Numbered from the stretch's first letter, positions 15,649-24,540 are shown. The stretch: DNA of 44,419 nt from an uncultured Selenomonadaceae bacterium (GCA_905234045.1 CAJOGS010000001.1:1-44419), one strand, 5' to 3'. The notes: generated from the sequence alone by a model not told the origin. Made by a program: numbers and translations.

Positions 15649-16590
15649 ATGCCAGCGACGCAATTTATATGCCCGAATGGAGAAAAAGTAGATATAGAAA
15701 AATGCTTGAGAAAATGTAGGCAAGGACAAAGATGTATGTTTTTACCGACGTTGAGAGCAATAGCAAAGTCGGTAGATAGAAAAATAAAACAACCATCAGT
15801 AACAGAATTGTTAGTCGGAGTGCGGGAAACATATCTAAAGAAAATGACAAATTATGCGGTAGACCCATTTTCAGTACTGTATTCATTACAAGGACAAGCA
15901 GTACATGCAATTCACGAAAAAAACGCTGAAGGTATTTTGAGTGAAGTAAGATTGGAAGATGGAATAACAAGCGGAAGATTAGATTTATATGGAAATCTGC
16001 TTGATGAGGAAGAAGGAATTTTAGGAGATTTAAAAATTACAAATTCCTACAAACTAATGAAAGCACTGGGGATTTATAAAGTTGAAGTGGAGACAGGCGA
16101 ATTTTATAAAACTGGTGCAAAGAAGGGACAACCAAAAACTAAAAAAGAATTTCGTTATGATGGATTTAGAGATGTTTTAGATTGGACGATACAGCTTAAT
16201 TACTATAGGAAATTATTGGAAAAAGAAGGTTATCCAGTAAATCGAATGGTGATACAAGCAATTTGCCGAGATAGTAATTTAAAGACAGCAGCTGAAAGAG
16301 GAATAACACAGAAATCTTATTTAATAGAGATTAACAAAATAAGTGACCACTGGCTGACAAAATATTTTGCGAAGAAATCAGAAATGTTAAAAGATGCAAT
16401 GGAAACAGGGCAACTACCACCAATTTGCACCCCAAGAGAACGTTGGAGCGACAGAAAATGTTTGGAATACTGTTCAGCACGAGAAAATTGCCCATATGCA
16501 AGAAGATTAATGAATGAAAAAGCAAATCAAAAACCTGAAAATACAACCGAAACTGAAGAAATTAAAAATGGCGGTGTAATAAATGAATAG
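15649..16590 (+). CDS. PD-(D/E)XK exonuclease, Cas4/RecB-like, with Fe-S-type cysteines
   Basis: A 313-residue nuclease. Cysteines C8, C19, C23 and C29 lie at the N terminus, and a cluster CTPRERWSDRKCLEYC plus ENC lies near the C terminus, as in Cas4/AddB-type Fe-S nucleases. The active-site region shows SGRLDLYG and GILGDLKIT (D and DLK of the PD-(D/E)XK motif), followed by QLNYYRKLL (the conserved Q..Y). It likely resects DNA ends to feed the ERF annealing protein downstream. First gene of a tight operon with the strongest-looking promoter of this part. Purine-rich coding strand, unlike the primase gene. Confidence 0.8.
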   Translation: MPATQFICPNGEKVDIEKCLRKCRQGQRCMFLPTLRAIAKSVDRKIKQPSVTELLVGVRETYLKKMTNYAVDPFSVLYSLQGQAVHAIHEKNAEGILSEVRLEDGITSGRLDLYGNLLDEEEGILGDLKITNSYKLMKALGIYKVEVETGEFYKTGAKKGQPKTKKEFRYDGFRDVLDWTIQLNYYRKLLEKEGYPVNRMVIQAICRDSNLKTAAERGITQKSYLIEINKISDHWLTKYFAKKSEMLKDAMETGQLPPICTPRERWSDRKCLEYCSARENCPYARRLMNEKANQKPENTTETEEIKNGGVINE

Positions 16591-16789
16591 AATATTGGCG
16601 GAAGAATTAAAAACGGTACTTATTAATTATGAATCGATGATGGATTTTGTCGAAAGAGAAATGAAAGGCAATATAAATAAGCAAGAAGAAAAAATTTTTC
16701 TAACTCTGGTAGATGAGTACGAAATATTGATTTTCAACCTGACAAAAAATTTTTTAGAAAATTTTTCAATGAATGATGCGGGAGAGTGA
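16583..16789 (+). CDS. Small acidic protein, unknown
   Basis: A 68-residue, mostly helical acidic protein (MNRILAEELKTVLINYESMM at the start). It overlaps the nuclease stop by 8 bases and abuts the ERF gene, so it is translated as part of the recombination operon. No motif recognised. Its place between nuclease and annealing protein suggests an accessory role only by context. Confidence 0.6.
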   Translation: MNRILAEELKTVLINYESMMDFVEREMKGNINKQEEKIFLTLVDEYEILIFNLTKNFLENFSMNDAGE

Positions 16790-16794
16790 AAGAA

Positions 16795-17439
16795 ATGCAA
16801 AAATTAGCGGTTAAATTGATTGAATCAATGAAAGCGTGTAAATATGTAGTCAAAAATGGCTTAAATTCTTTCCACAAATATAAATATGCAACATCAGCGG
16901 ACATATTGGAAAAAGTAAATGCGGCATTCACAAAACAAGGAATAGCAACAATAGTTGTACCCGAAATAATCAAAGATGAACAAATAACAACGGCAAAAGG
17001 AACAGTTGAACATCTGGTTACAGTTCAAATAGAGGTAACGTTGATAGATAAGGATAGTGGAGAGACAGCAGTATTTCGAGGATTTGGCTCAGGACAAGAT
17101 GCAACAGACAAGGCAGTAATGAAAGCTCAAACAGCCGCGTTGAAATATGCTTATATGCTGTCATTGGCAATAGCAACTGGCGATGACCCCGAAGCAGACG
17201 AAAAAACAGATGAGAGCATGGTAGAAAATAAACAAAATGTATCTGAACAAAAGCCAATTAATCGTCCGCCAATAGTCAATCAGCCAAAAGTAAGTCCCAA
17301 TAAAATGAAAATGCCAAAGGGAGGATACATTTGCTACGATTGCGGAATAAAAATAAATGAAAGAGTCGCTGAATATTCCCAACAAAAATTTGGGAAGTAC
17401 TTATGTATGGAATGTCAAAAAAATCACGTTGCATCTTAA
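16795..17439 (+). CDS. ERF-family single-strand annealing protein with C-terminal zinc ribbon
   Basis: A 214-residue recombination protein that anneals complementary single strands in phage-type recombination. The ERF core (about 1-130) shows KYKYATSADILEKVNAAF, then GSGQDATDKAVMKAQTAALK and YAYMLSLAIATGDDPEAD, which is the family signature. A Lys/Pro/Asn linker leads to a zinc ribbon (CYDCG ... CMECQ). The start is ATG 16795, ten bases after GGAG; GTG at 16786 is also possible and overlaps the previous stop. It works with the upstream exonuclease, comparable to an Exo/Bet pair. Confidence 0.85.
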   Translation: MQKLAVKLIESMKACKYVVKNGLNSFHKYKYATSADILEKVNAAFTKQGIATIVVPEIIKDEQITTAKGTVEHLVTVQIEVTLIDKDSGETAVFRGFGSGQDATDKAVMKAQTAALKYAYMLSLAIATGDDPEADEKTDESMVENKQNVSEQKPINRPPIVNQPKVSPNKMKMPKGGYICYDCGIKINERVAEYSQQKFGKYLCMECQKNHVAS

Positions 17440-17483
17440 ATATGCGGTGTAATTTTAATTGACGATAGAGGAGAAATAAAAAT

Positions 17484-17984
17484 ATGATTAATACAAGACA
17501 ACAACTTTTGGGACTATTTAAAGTTGAATCTCAGAAATTGTATATATCTGACCCGTGCTATGAATATAATTCTGTTGGTGCACTGACATTAGAAAATGTG
17601 TTAAATGGGCAATACATAGCTCTATTGAGAAAAAGTAACTGTGATAGGTACATTAAAAATTTGAAAATTTATCATAAAAAATATTTTGGGATTGAACCAT
17701 TAACTGAATATGGAAAAATAGCAGTGGATAGTGGACAAGCGGGGATTTTCGATAATGAATATTATCAACAGAATGAAGGTGGCGAATATGACAACCTCGA
17801 CAGTTTGTATGGATTGGCTTGTGGTCTGACAGATTCAGAAAATCAAGGAGGAATTCTTAAAGATTTTGGAGTTGTTACAGTCGCAGGATTTGGCGATGGT
17901 GAGTATAAAGTTATGATTGGAAAAAATCATGAGCAAAAGATAATATCGGTGTCAATAATTTTTCTTGAAGATGAAGAATATTGA
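17484..17984 (+). CDS. Conserved protein with SDPCY and VDSGQAGIFD motifs
   Basis: A 166-residue protein with a good Shine-Dalgarno (AGAGGAG). Motifs: ISDPCY near residue 27, VDSGQAGIFDNEYY in the middle and VAGFGDGEYKVMIG near the end. Proteins with this combination are widespread in phages and plasmids (DUF4241-like), but I know no established function. It looks like a single beta-rich domain without signal peptide. First of the cargo genes after ERF. Confidence 0.6.
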   Translation: MINTRQQLLGLFKVESQKLYISDPCYEYNSVGALTLENVLNGQYIALLRKSNCDRYIKNLKIYHKKYFGIEPLTEYGKIAVDSGQAGIFDNEYYQQNEGGEYDNLDSLYGLACGLTDSENQGGILKDFGVVTVAGFGDGEYKVMIGKNHEQKIISVSIIFLEDEEY

Positions 17985-18059
17985 CAACCGATTTTTTTGT
18001 GCAAAATTTTGTACTTTCATATGAGTATAATGGAGACAGAAAAAACGGAGGAAAAACAA

Positions 18060-19202
18060 ATGAAGAAATTAGAAATCAAAGGCAATGTTGGCGAAGCAAT
18101 TATCTATACTGTGTCTGATGAAAAAGTTGCAGTTGATGATTATGCAGTGGCACAGATAAAAATGCTTTGTGATAACGAAGTTTCAAGAAATTCAAAAATT
18201 CGAGTAATGCCGGACGTGCATCCTTCAAAAGTTAGTACAGTAGGTCTGACAATGGCAGTTGGAGACAGAATTCTTCCAAGTTTAGTCGGAATAGATATTG
18301 GTTGTGGAGTTACTATGGTTAAATTGGAAAAATTCCGCCCCGAATATCAAAAGATAGATAGCATAATTTTGGAAAATATTTCAACAGAAAAAGGAGTTCG
18401 TAAAAAAAATTATCCCAAAGCAGAAAAATTTGATTTTAACAAATTGGAGGTATCGAATCACATAAATAAAAAAAGAGCGTTGCAGAGTCTCGGAACGCTG
18501 GGATTTGGCAACCACTATTTAGAAATAGATGTGGACAATAACAAAAATTATTATTTAACGGTACATTCCGGCAGTCGAAGTTTAGGCAAAGAAGTCGCTG
18601 AATATTATCTTGCTGAAGGACAAAAAATATTGAAGTCACGCAATGAAATTATTCCATATGAATTAACATATTTGACGGGAGATTTAAAATCAGCGTATTT
18701 GCAAGATTTACAGGCGGTTCAAGAGTACGCTTTATTGAATCGACAAATAATGTTGGAAGAAATTTGCAAGTCTATGAAATGGAAGTTCAGCGAAATTTTC
18801 AACTGCACTCATAATTATGTAGACTTTAGCGGAAGTCAAGCAATATTGAGAAAAGGAGCAATTTCAGCACAGAAAGATGAACTCGTATTAATTCCTGTAA
18901 ATATGCGCGATGGCGTAATAATTGGCAGAGGTAAAGGAAATGAAGATTGGAATTATTCAGCCCCGCACGGAGCCGGAAGAATTTTAAAAAGAACAGAAGT
19001 CAAGAATCAGCATACATTATCGGAGTTCAAAACTTCGATGAAGGGAATATATTCAAGCACAATATCAAAAGAAACGCTGGACGAATCGCCATTTGCTTAT
19101 CGCGGGCTTGAAGACATAACAGAGGCAATAACTGAAACTGTAGAAATAGAGAAAATTCTTCGTCCGGTTTACAATTTTAAAGCTGGTAGCATAAAGGAGT
19201 AA
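18060..19202 (+). CDS. rtcB: RNA ligase RtcB family protein
   Basis: A 380-residue GTP- and Mn-dependent ligase that joins 3'-phosphate (or cyclic phosphate) and 5'-OH RNA ends. Metal and catalytic residues are in place: D79 and C82 in GIDIGCGVTM, H152 in FGNHYLEID, H169 in TVHSGSRSLG, H251 in CTHNYVDF and H303 in APHGAGR, the usual guanylylation site. The start has GGAGG 8 bases upstream; the frame opens earlier at 17997 without support. Shorter than the 408-residue E. coli enzyme, like the RtcB2 type found next to PrfH. PrfH is indeed encoded two genes downstream, suggesting repair of cleaved tRNA or rRNA. Confidence 0.9.
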   Translation: MKKLEIKGNVGEAIIYTVSDEKVAVDDYAVAQIKMLCDNEVSRNSKIRVMPDVHPSKVSTVGLTMAVGDRILPSLVGIDIGCGVTMVKLEKFRPEYQKIDSIILENISTEKGVRKKNYPKAEKFDFNKLEVSNHINKKRALQSLGTLGFGNHYLEIDVDNNKNYYLTVHSGSRSLGKEVAEYYLAEGQKILKSRNEIIPYELTYLTGDLKSAYLQDLQAVQEYALLNRQIMLEEICKSMKWKFSEIFNCTHNYVDFSGSQAILRKGAISAQKDELVLIPVNMRDGVIIGRGKGNEDWNYSAPHGAGRILKRTEVKNQHTLSEFKTSMKGIYSSTISKETLDESPFAYRGLEDITEAITETVEIEKILRPVYNFKAGSIKE

Positions 19203-19208
19203 TTGAAT

Positions 19209-19367
19209 ATGAAAACTGAGCAAGACCTGTACAAGATAACGCTGTAAGATTTTCTTTTGGACATATATTTTTCCAAAAAAGAAAGAGCATTTATACAGGA
19301 TATGCGTAATTTTCTCGTTACCAAGAGAGAATTGAATGTATTATTTAGAGATTTTATGGGATGCTAA
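19209..19367 (+). pseudogene. Short gene interrupted by in-frame TAA
   Basis: An ATG with AAAGGAG upstream opens MKTEQDLYKITL, then TAA (19245-19247). The same frame continues for 39 sense codons with protein-like content (DFLLDIYFSKKERAFIQDMR and more) to a TAA at 19365. The continuation ends where the next gene's ribosome-binding site begins, as a normal gene would. A CAA-to-TAA change would explain it. Family not recognised. Confidence 0.5.
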
Positions 19368-19380
19368 AGGAGGAATTTGT

Positions 19381-19983
19381 ATGAATAAGAGACAGCGTAA
19401 AAAATTAGAGGTTAAGAAAAAATTTAAATTACCGAATGTGCCGCAATTTACGCCGGTGGAGCGTTGGAATATGTTTCATACACTTTCGGTTTACATAGCG
19501 GCAGGATTGAGAACATTTTTGAGTTATAAGATTTATGGAGTGCCGGCTGCCTTAACCGACGATGAACATTATACAGGAGAAAGATTGAGTAAAGAATATC
19601 TTGAAGAACTTAAAGAAGAAGTAAATGAACTTATAGAAGAGCGTAATTTAGTGTTGCCATTCAATCGTAACGAAAAAGTTTCAGAGGAAATGAAAAATTG
19701 GCGCAATATAATTTTAAAAATGTTGTGGTCGTTTGAACAAATTCGAGATGATTATCCTGACAGTCCATTTAACAAATGGCACGATAAACAATTTTGGGGA
19801 CTACTTGATAAGGGAATATTACCAATGGAATTGGAAAAAGCAGACGAAAATGGTTTGAGTAAAGTAAAATTTAATGGAGAGGAAACACCTCAGGAAATCT
19901 GGGACGAAGATAATGTTTATTATGAAAAAATCCAAGAGGGTTTAGATTTATTTGCAAAACATTTTCGCAGTTTGTGGGATTGA
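19381..19983 (+). CDS. Phage-type conserved protein between RtcB and PrfH
   Basis: About 200 residues, ATG preceded by AAAGGAGG. A basic N terminus (NKRQRKKLEVKKKFKLP) is followed by a helical body with many Trp and acidic residues: MLWSFEQIRDDYPDSPFNKW near the middle and KIQEGLDLFAKHFRSLWD at the C terminus. The ending resembles phage proteins of unknown function with an IQEGLxLFAKYFxxLW tail. No catalytic motif. It lies between the RNA ligase and the release factor with short gaps (10 bases before prfH), so a part in the same RNA-damage response is possible but unproven. Confidence 0.6.
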   Translation: MNKRQRKKLEVKKKFKLPNVPQFTPVERWNMFHTLSVYIAAGLRTFLSYKIYGVPAALTDDEHYTGERLSKEYLEELKEEVNELIEERNLVLPFNRNEKVSEEMKNWRNIILKMLWSFEQIRDDYPDSPFNKWHDKQFWGLLDKGILPMELEKADENGLSKVKFNGEETPQEIWDEDNVYYEKIQEGLDLFAKHFRSLWD

Positions 19984-19992
19984 GGTAGAAAA

Positions 19993-20625
19993 ATGTTAAT
20001 ACAAATAAGTTCGGGACAAGGACCGGCAGAATGTGAATTGGCAGTCGGATTGTTTGCAAAATCATTACAGGAAGAATTTGCAGGATTGGAAATAAAAAAA
20101 GCCGTCAAGTCACGGCAAGAAAATTGCTACAGTTCAATAATTTTTAAAGTTACAGATGATAAACAAGAAACTGAAATATTGAAATTGGAAGGAACGATAC
20201 TTTGGATATGTCAAAGTCCGTTTCGCCCGAATCACAAGCGAAAAAATTGGTATATAGCTGTTAGTATTTTATCAGAAGAAGAAATTATTAATTCCGATTC
20301 AGATTACAAGATAGAATATTTTCATTGTGGTGGTAAAGGCGGGCAGAATGTCAACAAAGTAGAAACAGGCGTCAGATTAATTCACTTACCAACGGGAATA
20401 ACGGTTACAGCAACTGAAGAGCGAACACAGCAAGCGAACAGAAGAATAGCCGAAAAGAAAATCCAAGAAATTTTGAAAAAACAACAGAAACAGTTGCAGA
20501 AAAATGCAAAACGTGATGCATGGCACGAGCATTATCAGTTAGAACGCGGAAATCCTGTTAGAATTTATGAAGGAACAAATTTTAAATTGAAATCTGCACA
20601 ACCCACAACTATTCCACTGGATTAG
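19993..20625 (+). CDS. prfH: Peptide chain release factor H homologue
   Basis: A 210-residue release-factor paralogue. The catalytic GGQ (116-118, in HCGGKGGQNVNKVETG) that triggers peptidyl-tRNA hydrolysis is intact, and a basic C-terminal tail rich in Lys/Gln follows. It lacks the classical stop-codon-reading domain size of RF1/RF2, as expected for PrfH. Published work links PrfH with RtcB: PrfH releases the peptide from ribosomes broken in the decoding centre, and RtcB reseals the 16S rRNA. Here rtcB lies upstream with one intact gene between. Confidence 0.9.
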   Translation: MLIQISSGQGPAECELAVGLFAKSLQEEFAGLEIKKAVKSRQENCYSSIIFKVTDDKQETEILKLEGTILWICQSPFRPNHKRKNWYIAVSILSEEEIINSDSDYKIEYFHCGGKGGQNVNKVETGVRLIHLPTGITVTATEERTQQANRRIAEKKIQEILKKQQKQLQKNAKRDAWHEHYQLERGNPVRIYEGTNFKLKSAQPTTIPLD

Positions 20626-20645
20626 AATAAATGGAGGGAATTAGA

Positions 20646-22550
20646 ATGAAAGCGGAAATATGGCTTGAAAAAGGGATGAATTATCTTTACGGTCTTGGTG
20701 ATTTTGAAGAAGATTATGAACAGGCGATGAAATATTTTATAAAAGCATTAGACGCGGGCAGTACTGAAGCAATGAATAAAATCGGTTATATGTATCAATG
20801 TGGCTATGGAGTTGTCGAAAATAAATCAGAGGCGGTAAAGTGGTACAAACGCGGCGCAAAAAATGGCGATAGTGAATCAATGAATTCTCTGGCTGACTGT
20901 TTTTTAAAAGGAATTGGAATAGAGCAAAATATAGATGTAGCAATAAATTGGTACAGAAAAGCCGCCGAGTTGGAGAACTATAGACAAGTAAAAGAACTGG
21001 CTGTTTGTCTTATAAGACGTTCTGGCTCAGATACAGAGGCTTATAAATGGCTGAAGAAAAGTTGCGACAAATATTCATTATTGTGGCTTTTAAGAGAAGA
21101 TAGTGTTGAAGATACAGATTTAAAAGTTATGAGCATGCTGGCAGATATATATAGTAATGATTTACCCAACACAAAAGAAAATAAATTGAAGGCGTTCAAG
21201 TTGTATGAAAAAATAGCTGAAAAAAATCCCAAGTACTGTAGTTATCTTGCAAGTATGTACTATAGAGGTTGCGGAGTAGAAAAAAATCTTGAAAAATATT
21301 TTGAAATGGTGAAAAAAGCCGCCGATGCCGGAAATGCTTCCTCAATGAGAGAAATTGCCGAAATGTATTTAAAAGGCGAATTTGTATCCAAAGACGAAAG
21401 TAAAGCCATTGAATGGCTGACAAGGATTTATAAAGCAGATTCTCGGATTTATGAGAAAGATGAAGGCTGTACGCCTGAAATTTATGCACTGCGCCATTTA
21501 GCAGATATTTATTATGCTGATGAAGATTATTCCGGTCATAGTTGTGATAAAAGTTTGGAAAATAAAAAGCGAGCATTTGAATTATTTCAAGAAATGGATG
21601 AACTTGGTTATACAAAGGCGAAATATCGAATTGCAAGAATGTATGAACGTGGCGAATATGTCAAGCAGGATAAATTAAAAGCACTGGAAATTTATAAAAG
21701 CAATGCTGACAAGGATTCCGGTTGTTGCCGTAAAGTTATTAAAATTTATTTGGAAGAAAAAAATATTTTAGAAGCCTCAAAATTTATCGTTAAATATTTC
21801 AATACTGCAAATAAAGCTTTTTGCACTTGTCCGCTGTGCAGTCCGTTTGAAGAGACAAAAGAAGTTGCGAAGTTTTTTATAGACACACCGAATAAAAAAA
21901 TTATAAAAATGTATGACAATGATAAAAATCAAGCGGCACAAGCAATATTTGATTTTGGTAAAGCCTGCATGAAGTCTCCTGTAAATGTCAGCATATGTTT
22001 AGAAATAATTTCAATAGCGGCAGATATAATGGGTTCTGATTGTTCAAGAAGTATTTTAAAATATCTTGCCGAAAATTATGAAAAAATCTATCAAGATTCA
22101 AAAGAAAAAGGAGTTCCCGAAGAAGTAGAAGGCGACGCGGCAGAAAACTTATTTGGTCGTTTAACGGAATCACTGAGCGATTATTTGGAAGAAAATGACG
22201 AAAATTACACCGAAGGTTCTGTAAGTGTCGGCTATAGTGATGATTATGATGAAGTAAAATTTGAGCATCACGACGCAGATTATTACAAGTATCGCTCGAT
22301 TCATTATCAAATTGCATTAGCGATTAATGACAGAAAATTTGAGGATATAGATAATTTAGCCAATGGATTATTTGAAATTTCCGGCGGTAATGTTCGTCAA
22401 TTAAAAAAAGAAATTAAATTTTTGGTTGAGAGTTATGACAATCTCGATAGAGTTGAAGTAAATCCTAATTTAAAAAGCAATTATAAGCGAAAGTCTCAAA
22501 AGTGGAGTAAAAGAGCAAAACAAATTTTGAATGGAAGTGCAGATAAATGA
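20646..22550 (+). CDS. Large Sel1-repeat protein
   Basis: About 634 residues. The start is placed at ATG 20646 because GGAGGG lies 7 bases upstream; the earlier ATG at 20631 overlaps it. Residues 1-400 hold about eight to nine Sel1-like repeats (for example AMNKIGYMYQCGYGVVENKS and SMNSLADCFLKGIGIEQNID). After about 400 comes a distinct helical domain with CTCPLCSPFEETKEVAKFF and ISIAADIMGSDCSRSILKYL, ending in an acidic segment. The same domain architecture recurs in the broken gene at 27697-29013. Sel1 proteins act as scaffolds. The stop overlaps the PARG start, suggesting partnership. Confidence 0.8.
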   Translation: MKAEIWLEKGMNYLYGLGDFEEDYEQAMKYFIKALDAGSTEAMNKIGYMYQCGYGVVENKSEAVKWYKRGAKNGDSESMNSLADCFLKGIGIEQNIDVAINWYRKAAELENYRQVKELAVCLIRRSGSDTEAYKWLKKSCDKYSLLWLLREDSVEDTDLKVMSMLADIYSNDLPNTKENKLKAFKLYEKIAEKNPKYCSYLASMYYRGCGVEKNLEKYFEMVKKAADAGNASSMREIAEMYLKGEFVSKDESKAIEWLTRIYKADSRIYEKDEGCTPEIYALRHLADIYYADEDYSGHSCDKSLENKKRAFELFQEMDELGYTKAKYRIARMYERGEYVKQDKLKALEIYKSNADKDSGCCRKVIKIYLEEKNILEASKFIVKYFNTANKAFCTCPLCSPFEETKEVAKFFIDTPNKKIIKMYDNDKNQAAQAIFDFGKACMKSPVNVSICLEIISIAADIMGSDCSRSILKYLAENYEKIYQDSKEKGVPEEVEGDAAENLFGRLTESLSDYLEENDENYTEGSVSVGYSDDYDEVKFEHHDADYYKYRSIHYQIALAINDRKFEDIDNLANGLFEISGGNVRQLKKEIKFLVESYDNLDRVEVNPNLKSNYKRKSQKWSKRAKQILNGSADK

Positions 22551-23419
22551 ATTACTACAGCAATGACAAAGAAAAATTAGTAAAAATTTTTGAGGACACT
22601 TTAAATTTGTGCAATAGTGATGAAGTGTTAAAAAAAGCCGTCCAAGAATCAATCAGCGGTTCAATTATTTATGCTGAAAAAGATTTTCCAAAATTGCCGA
22701 CAGCAAAATTTAAAGATACGATAATTTCAGTAAATAAATATCGCACATTTGAAACAGCGCAATATTACAAGAAAAAATATCCAGATTCCAGAATAGCAGT
22801 TCATAATTTTGCATCAGCTACAAATGTTGGCGGAGGTGTAACGAAAGGTAGCAAGGCGCAAGAAGAATGTTTGTGCAGATGTTCGACGCTTTATCCTGTT
22901 TTAAACATTGAAGAAAACATAAAAAATTTTTATGAGTACCACAGAAAGCGTAGAGATTCCAAGTATACCGACCGTTGTATTTATACGCCTGACGTTGTAA
23001 TTTTAAAATCGGATACAGATTTTCCGGAAACATTGCCGGAAAATAAATGGATTAAAGTAGACGTGCTGACTTGTGCCGCTCCGAATTTAAGAGCAAATCC
23101 CAATAATCCAATGAATCCAGAAAATTCAAAGCCAATAAGTATTTCAGATGATAAACTTTATGAGATACATTTGAAACGCGCTGAAAAAATTTTAGCCATT
23201 GCCGCTTATCATGGAGCAGATATTTTTGTAGGCGGAGCGTTTGGATGCGGAGCATTTCAAAATAATCCTTATGTTGTAGCGGAAGCATACAAAGATGCCG
23301 TAAAAAAATTTAAAGGCTATTTTCAAGAAATAACGTTTGCGGTGTACTGTAAGCCGAATGATAAAGGCACAAATTATCTTGCTTTTAACAAAATTTTAAT
23401 CGGAAACTCTAAAAAATAA
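22547..23419 (+). CDS. Microbial poly(ADP-ribose) glycohydrolase-like protein (TIGR02452)
   Basis: A 290-residue protein of the bacterial PARG/TIGR02452 family, a macrodomain-fold hydrolase acting on ADP-ribose chains or related substrates. The signature GGG-x7-QEE is present (GGGVTKGSKAQEE, 95-107) with both catalytic glutamates. Further family blocks are YTPDVVILK, VDVLTCAAPNLR and FVGGAFGCGAFQN. Overlaps the Sel1 gene by 4 bases. Together with the DraG-type enzyme at 8.8 kb it is the second ADP-ribose-removing enzyme here, pointing to a conflict involving ADP-ribosylation. Confidence 0.9.
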   Translation: MNYYSNDKEKLVKIFEDTLNLCNSDEVLKKAVQESISGSIIYAEKDFPKLPTAKFKDTIISVNKYRTFETAQYYKKKYPDSRIAVHNFASATNVGGGVTKGSKAQEECLCRCSTLYPVLNIEENIKNFYEYHRKRRDSKYTDRCIYTPDVVILKSDTDFPETLPENKWIKVDVLTCAAPNLRANPNNPMNPENSKPISISDDKLYEIHLKRAEKILAIAAYHGADIFVGGAFGCGAFQNNPYVVAEAYKDAVKKFKGYFQEITFAVYCKPNDKGTNYLAFNKILIGNSKK

Positions 23420-23498
23420 AATTATTTACCTCTCAGGTAAAGATTTAAAATTTGGTATATGAGATAATGTATGAATTTAAATAAGGAGCTTGATAGGA

Positions 23499-23768
23499 AT
23501 GAAAGTGTACGACTTTTCAAATTGTGATTTTGATAATGAAATTTTGAGCGATGAAAATACAGGCGTTTTATTGTCAAAAAAATTTCAATATAACGGGCAA
23601 GAAGAATCCAGAGTGATTGTGTCCAATTTAAAAGATGAAAAAAGACTGGTTTTCCTTATTAATAATAAAGAATTGGTTGAGCAGACTGGCTATTCTGAAG
23701 AAGAAAAAAATTCCATAATGGAATATTTGTTCAGTATCAAAGATGAGTTGTTGGGCGTGATAGGCTGA
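23499..23768 (+). CDS. Small protein, unknown
   Basis: An 89-residue protein starting MKVYDFSNCDFDNEILSDEN. AGGAG lies about 11 bases upstream; a TTG at 23490 would sit too near it. A short beta-rich first half and acidic helical second half (EEEKNSIMEYLFSIKDELLG). No motif recognised. It could be an immunity- or inhibitor-like small protein, but nothing in the sequence shows that. Confidence 0.55.
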   Translation: MKVYDFSNCDFDNEILSDENTGVLLSKKFQYNGQEESRVIVSNLKDEKRLVFLINNKELVEQTGYSEEEKNSIMEYLFSIKDELLGVIG

Positions 23769-23803
23769 ATAATGACGCTCCGAAATGTTTGCGAGGTAAA
23801 AAA

Positions 23804-24259
23804 ATGACGACAGAAGAGTTAGATTTGGCAATAGCAGAAATAATTATTCCACAGGAAAAGCCGAAAAGCACAGGTAATTCACACAAGCGCAAACAATGGG
23901 AGAATCGCCGAAATTGGCGGATTTGTACAATCGGGAAATCTTGTAAATTGGGATATTTAAAAATTTGTCCGATAGCAAAGCAGAAATCGTCTAAACTGAA
24001 TATGGATAAAAGTTCGGTGTGTTGGCATTGTGTTTGTTGGTGTCATAGGACGTGCGGTAAGGCGTGGCTACTTGTTACTCCTTGGTTTATGGGTGCGACA
24101 CATTATAGTTGTAGACGTACTTGTTATGAGAAGTGATCTTATAACGACAAAGGATTGAGAATTGAACTAAACAGGCGCATCTGAAGGACTTGCAGTGGTG
24201 ACATTGGCAATTACAATTACTATAAAAAACTTTTTGAATATAAGTGGAAATGTGTATGA
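23804..24259 (+). pseudogene. TGNSH/RKQWE family copy 1, with two in-frame TGA codons
   Basis: Starts MTTEELDLAIAEIIIPQEKP, then TGNSHKRKQWENRRNW and CTIGKSCKLG, which nearly repeat the genes at 30180 and 32401. The frame meets TGA at 24134 and again at 24170, yet continues in the same frame to a family-typical ending (SGDIGNYNYYKKLFEYKW, stop at 24257). Over the last 30 residues it aligns without gaps to the copy ending at 24777, where Ile and Arg stand at the two TGA positions. Cys-rich middle (CWHCVCWCHRTCG). Either a decayed gene or, less likely, read through. Confidence 0.6.
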
Positions 24260-24269
24260 GGTAAAAATA

Positions 24270-24428
24270 ATGGGCGATAAAAAAATGCAAATCATTTGTA
24301 GCAAAGATTTTGCTGAATTTATCGAAAAGCGGCGTAATGATATAAGCCGCAATAAATATTTTGCAAAAAGCATTGGAGTTAAAAACTTCAGCTTGAAAAT
24401 AAGTTACTGTGGGACACACAGGAAGTAA
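24270..24428 (+). CDS. Short protein or truncated gene before an IS remnant
   Basis: A 52-residue frame with GAGGT upstream, starting MGDKKMQIICSKDFAEFIEK and continuing with a basic helical stretch to SIGVKNFSLKISYCG. It runs into the IS-like sequence at about 24410, so the natural C terminus may be lost. No family recognised. Confidence 0.35.
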   Translation: MGDKKMQIICSKDFAEFIEKRRNDISRNKYFAKSIGVKNFSLKISYCGTHRK

Positions 24429-24540
24429 CGCTTGTGGAGACTATGTAAGACGCAACACCGGCGCAACGGTCGCTGAATCAAGAATCCCTCCGCATTTATG
24501 CGTGGGGAGTGTCAATAAGTCGTGCAAAGAACCGTTAGAT
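24405..24540 (+). mobile_element. IS200/IS605-like right-end remnant
   Basis: The frame reading GHTGSNACGDYVRR and on to VAESRIPPHLCVGS resembles, from memory, the C-terminal tail of TnpB proteins. It is followed by a hairpin CCCTCCGCA / TGCGTGGGG (about 24488-24508) and GTGTCAA, the form of an IS200/IS605 right end. Everything upstream that would encode TnpB is absent. The sequence directly after it is the interior of a TGNSH-family gene, so the insertion seems to have replaced that gene's 5' half. Confidence 0.35.

Noticed and set aside
15649-16590. Cas4 of a CRISPR system
   Set aside because: The nuclease has the Cas4/RecB-like cysteines and motifs, but no repeat array or other cas gene is present and ERF is next door, so a phage recombination exonuclease fits better.
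24134-24172. Recoding of TGA as a sense codon
   Set aside because: TGA is used as the ordinary final stop of several intact genes in the window (for example the primase-helicase at 15066), and TAA also interrupts other genes. Nonsense mutation is simpler.
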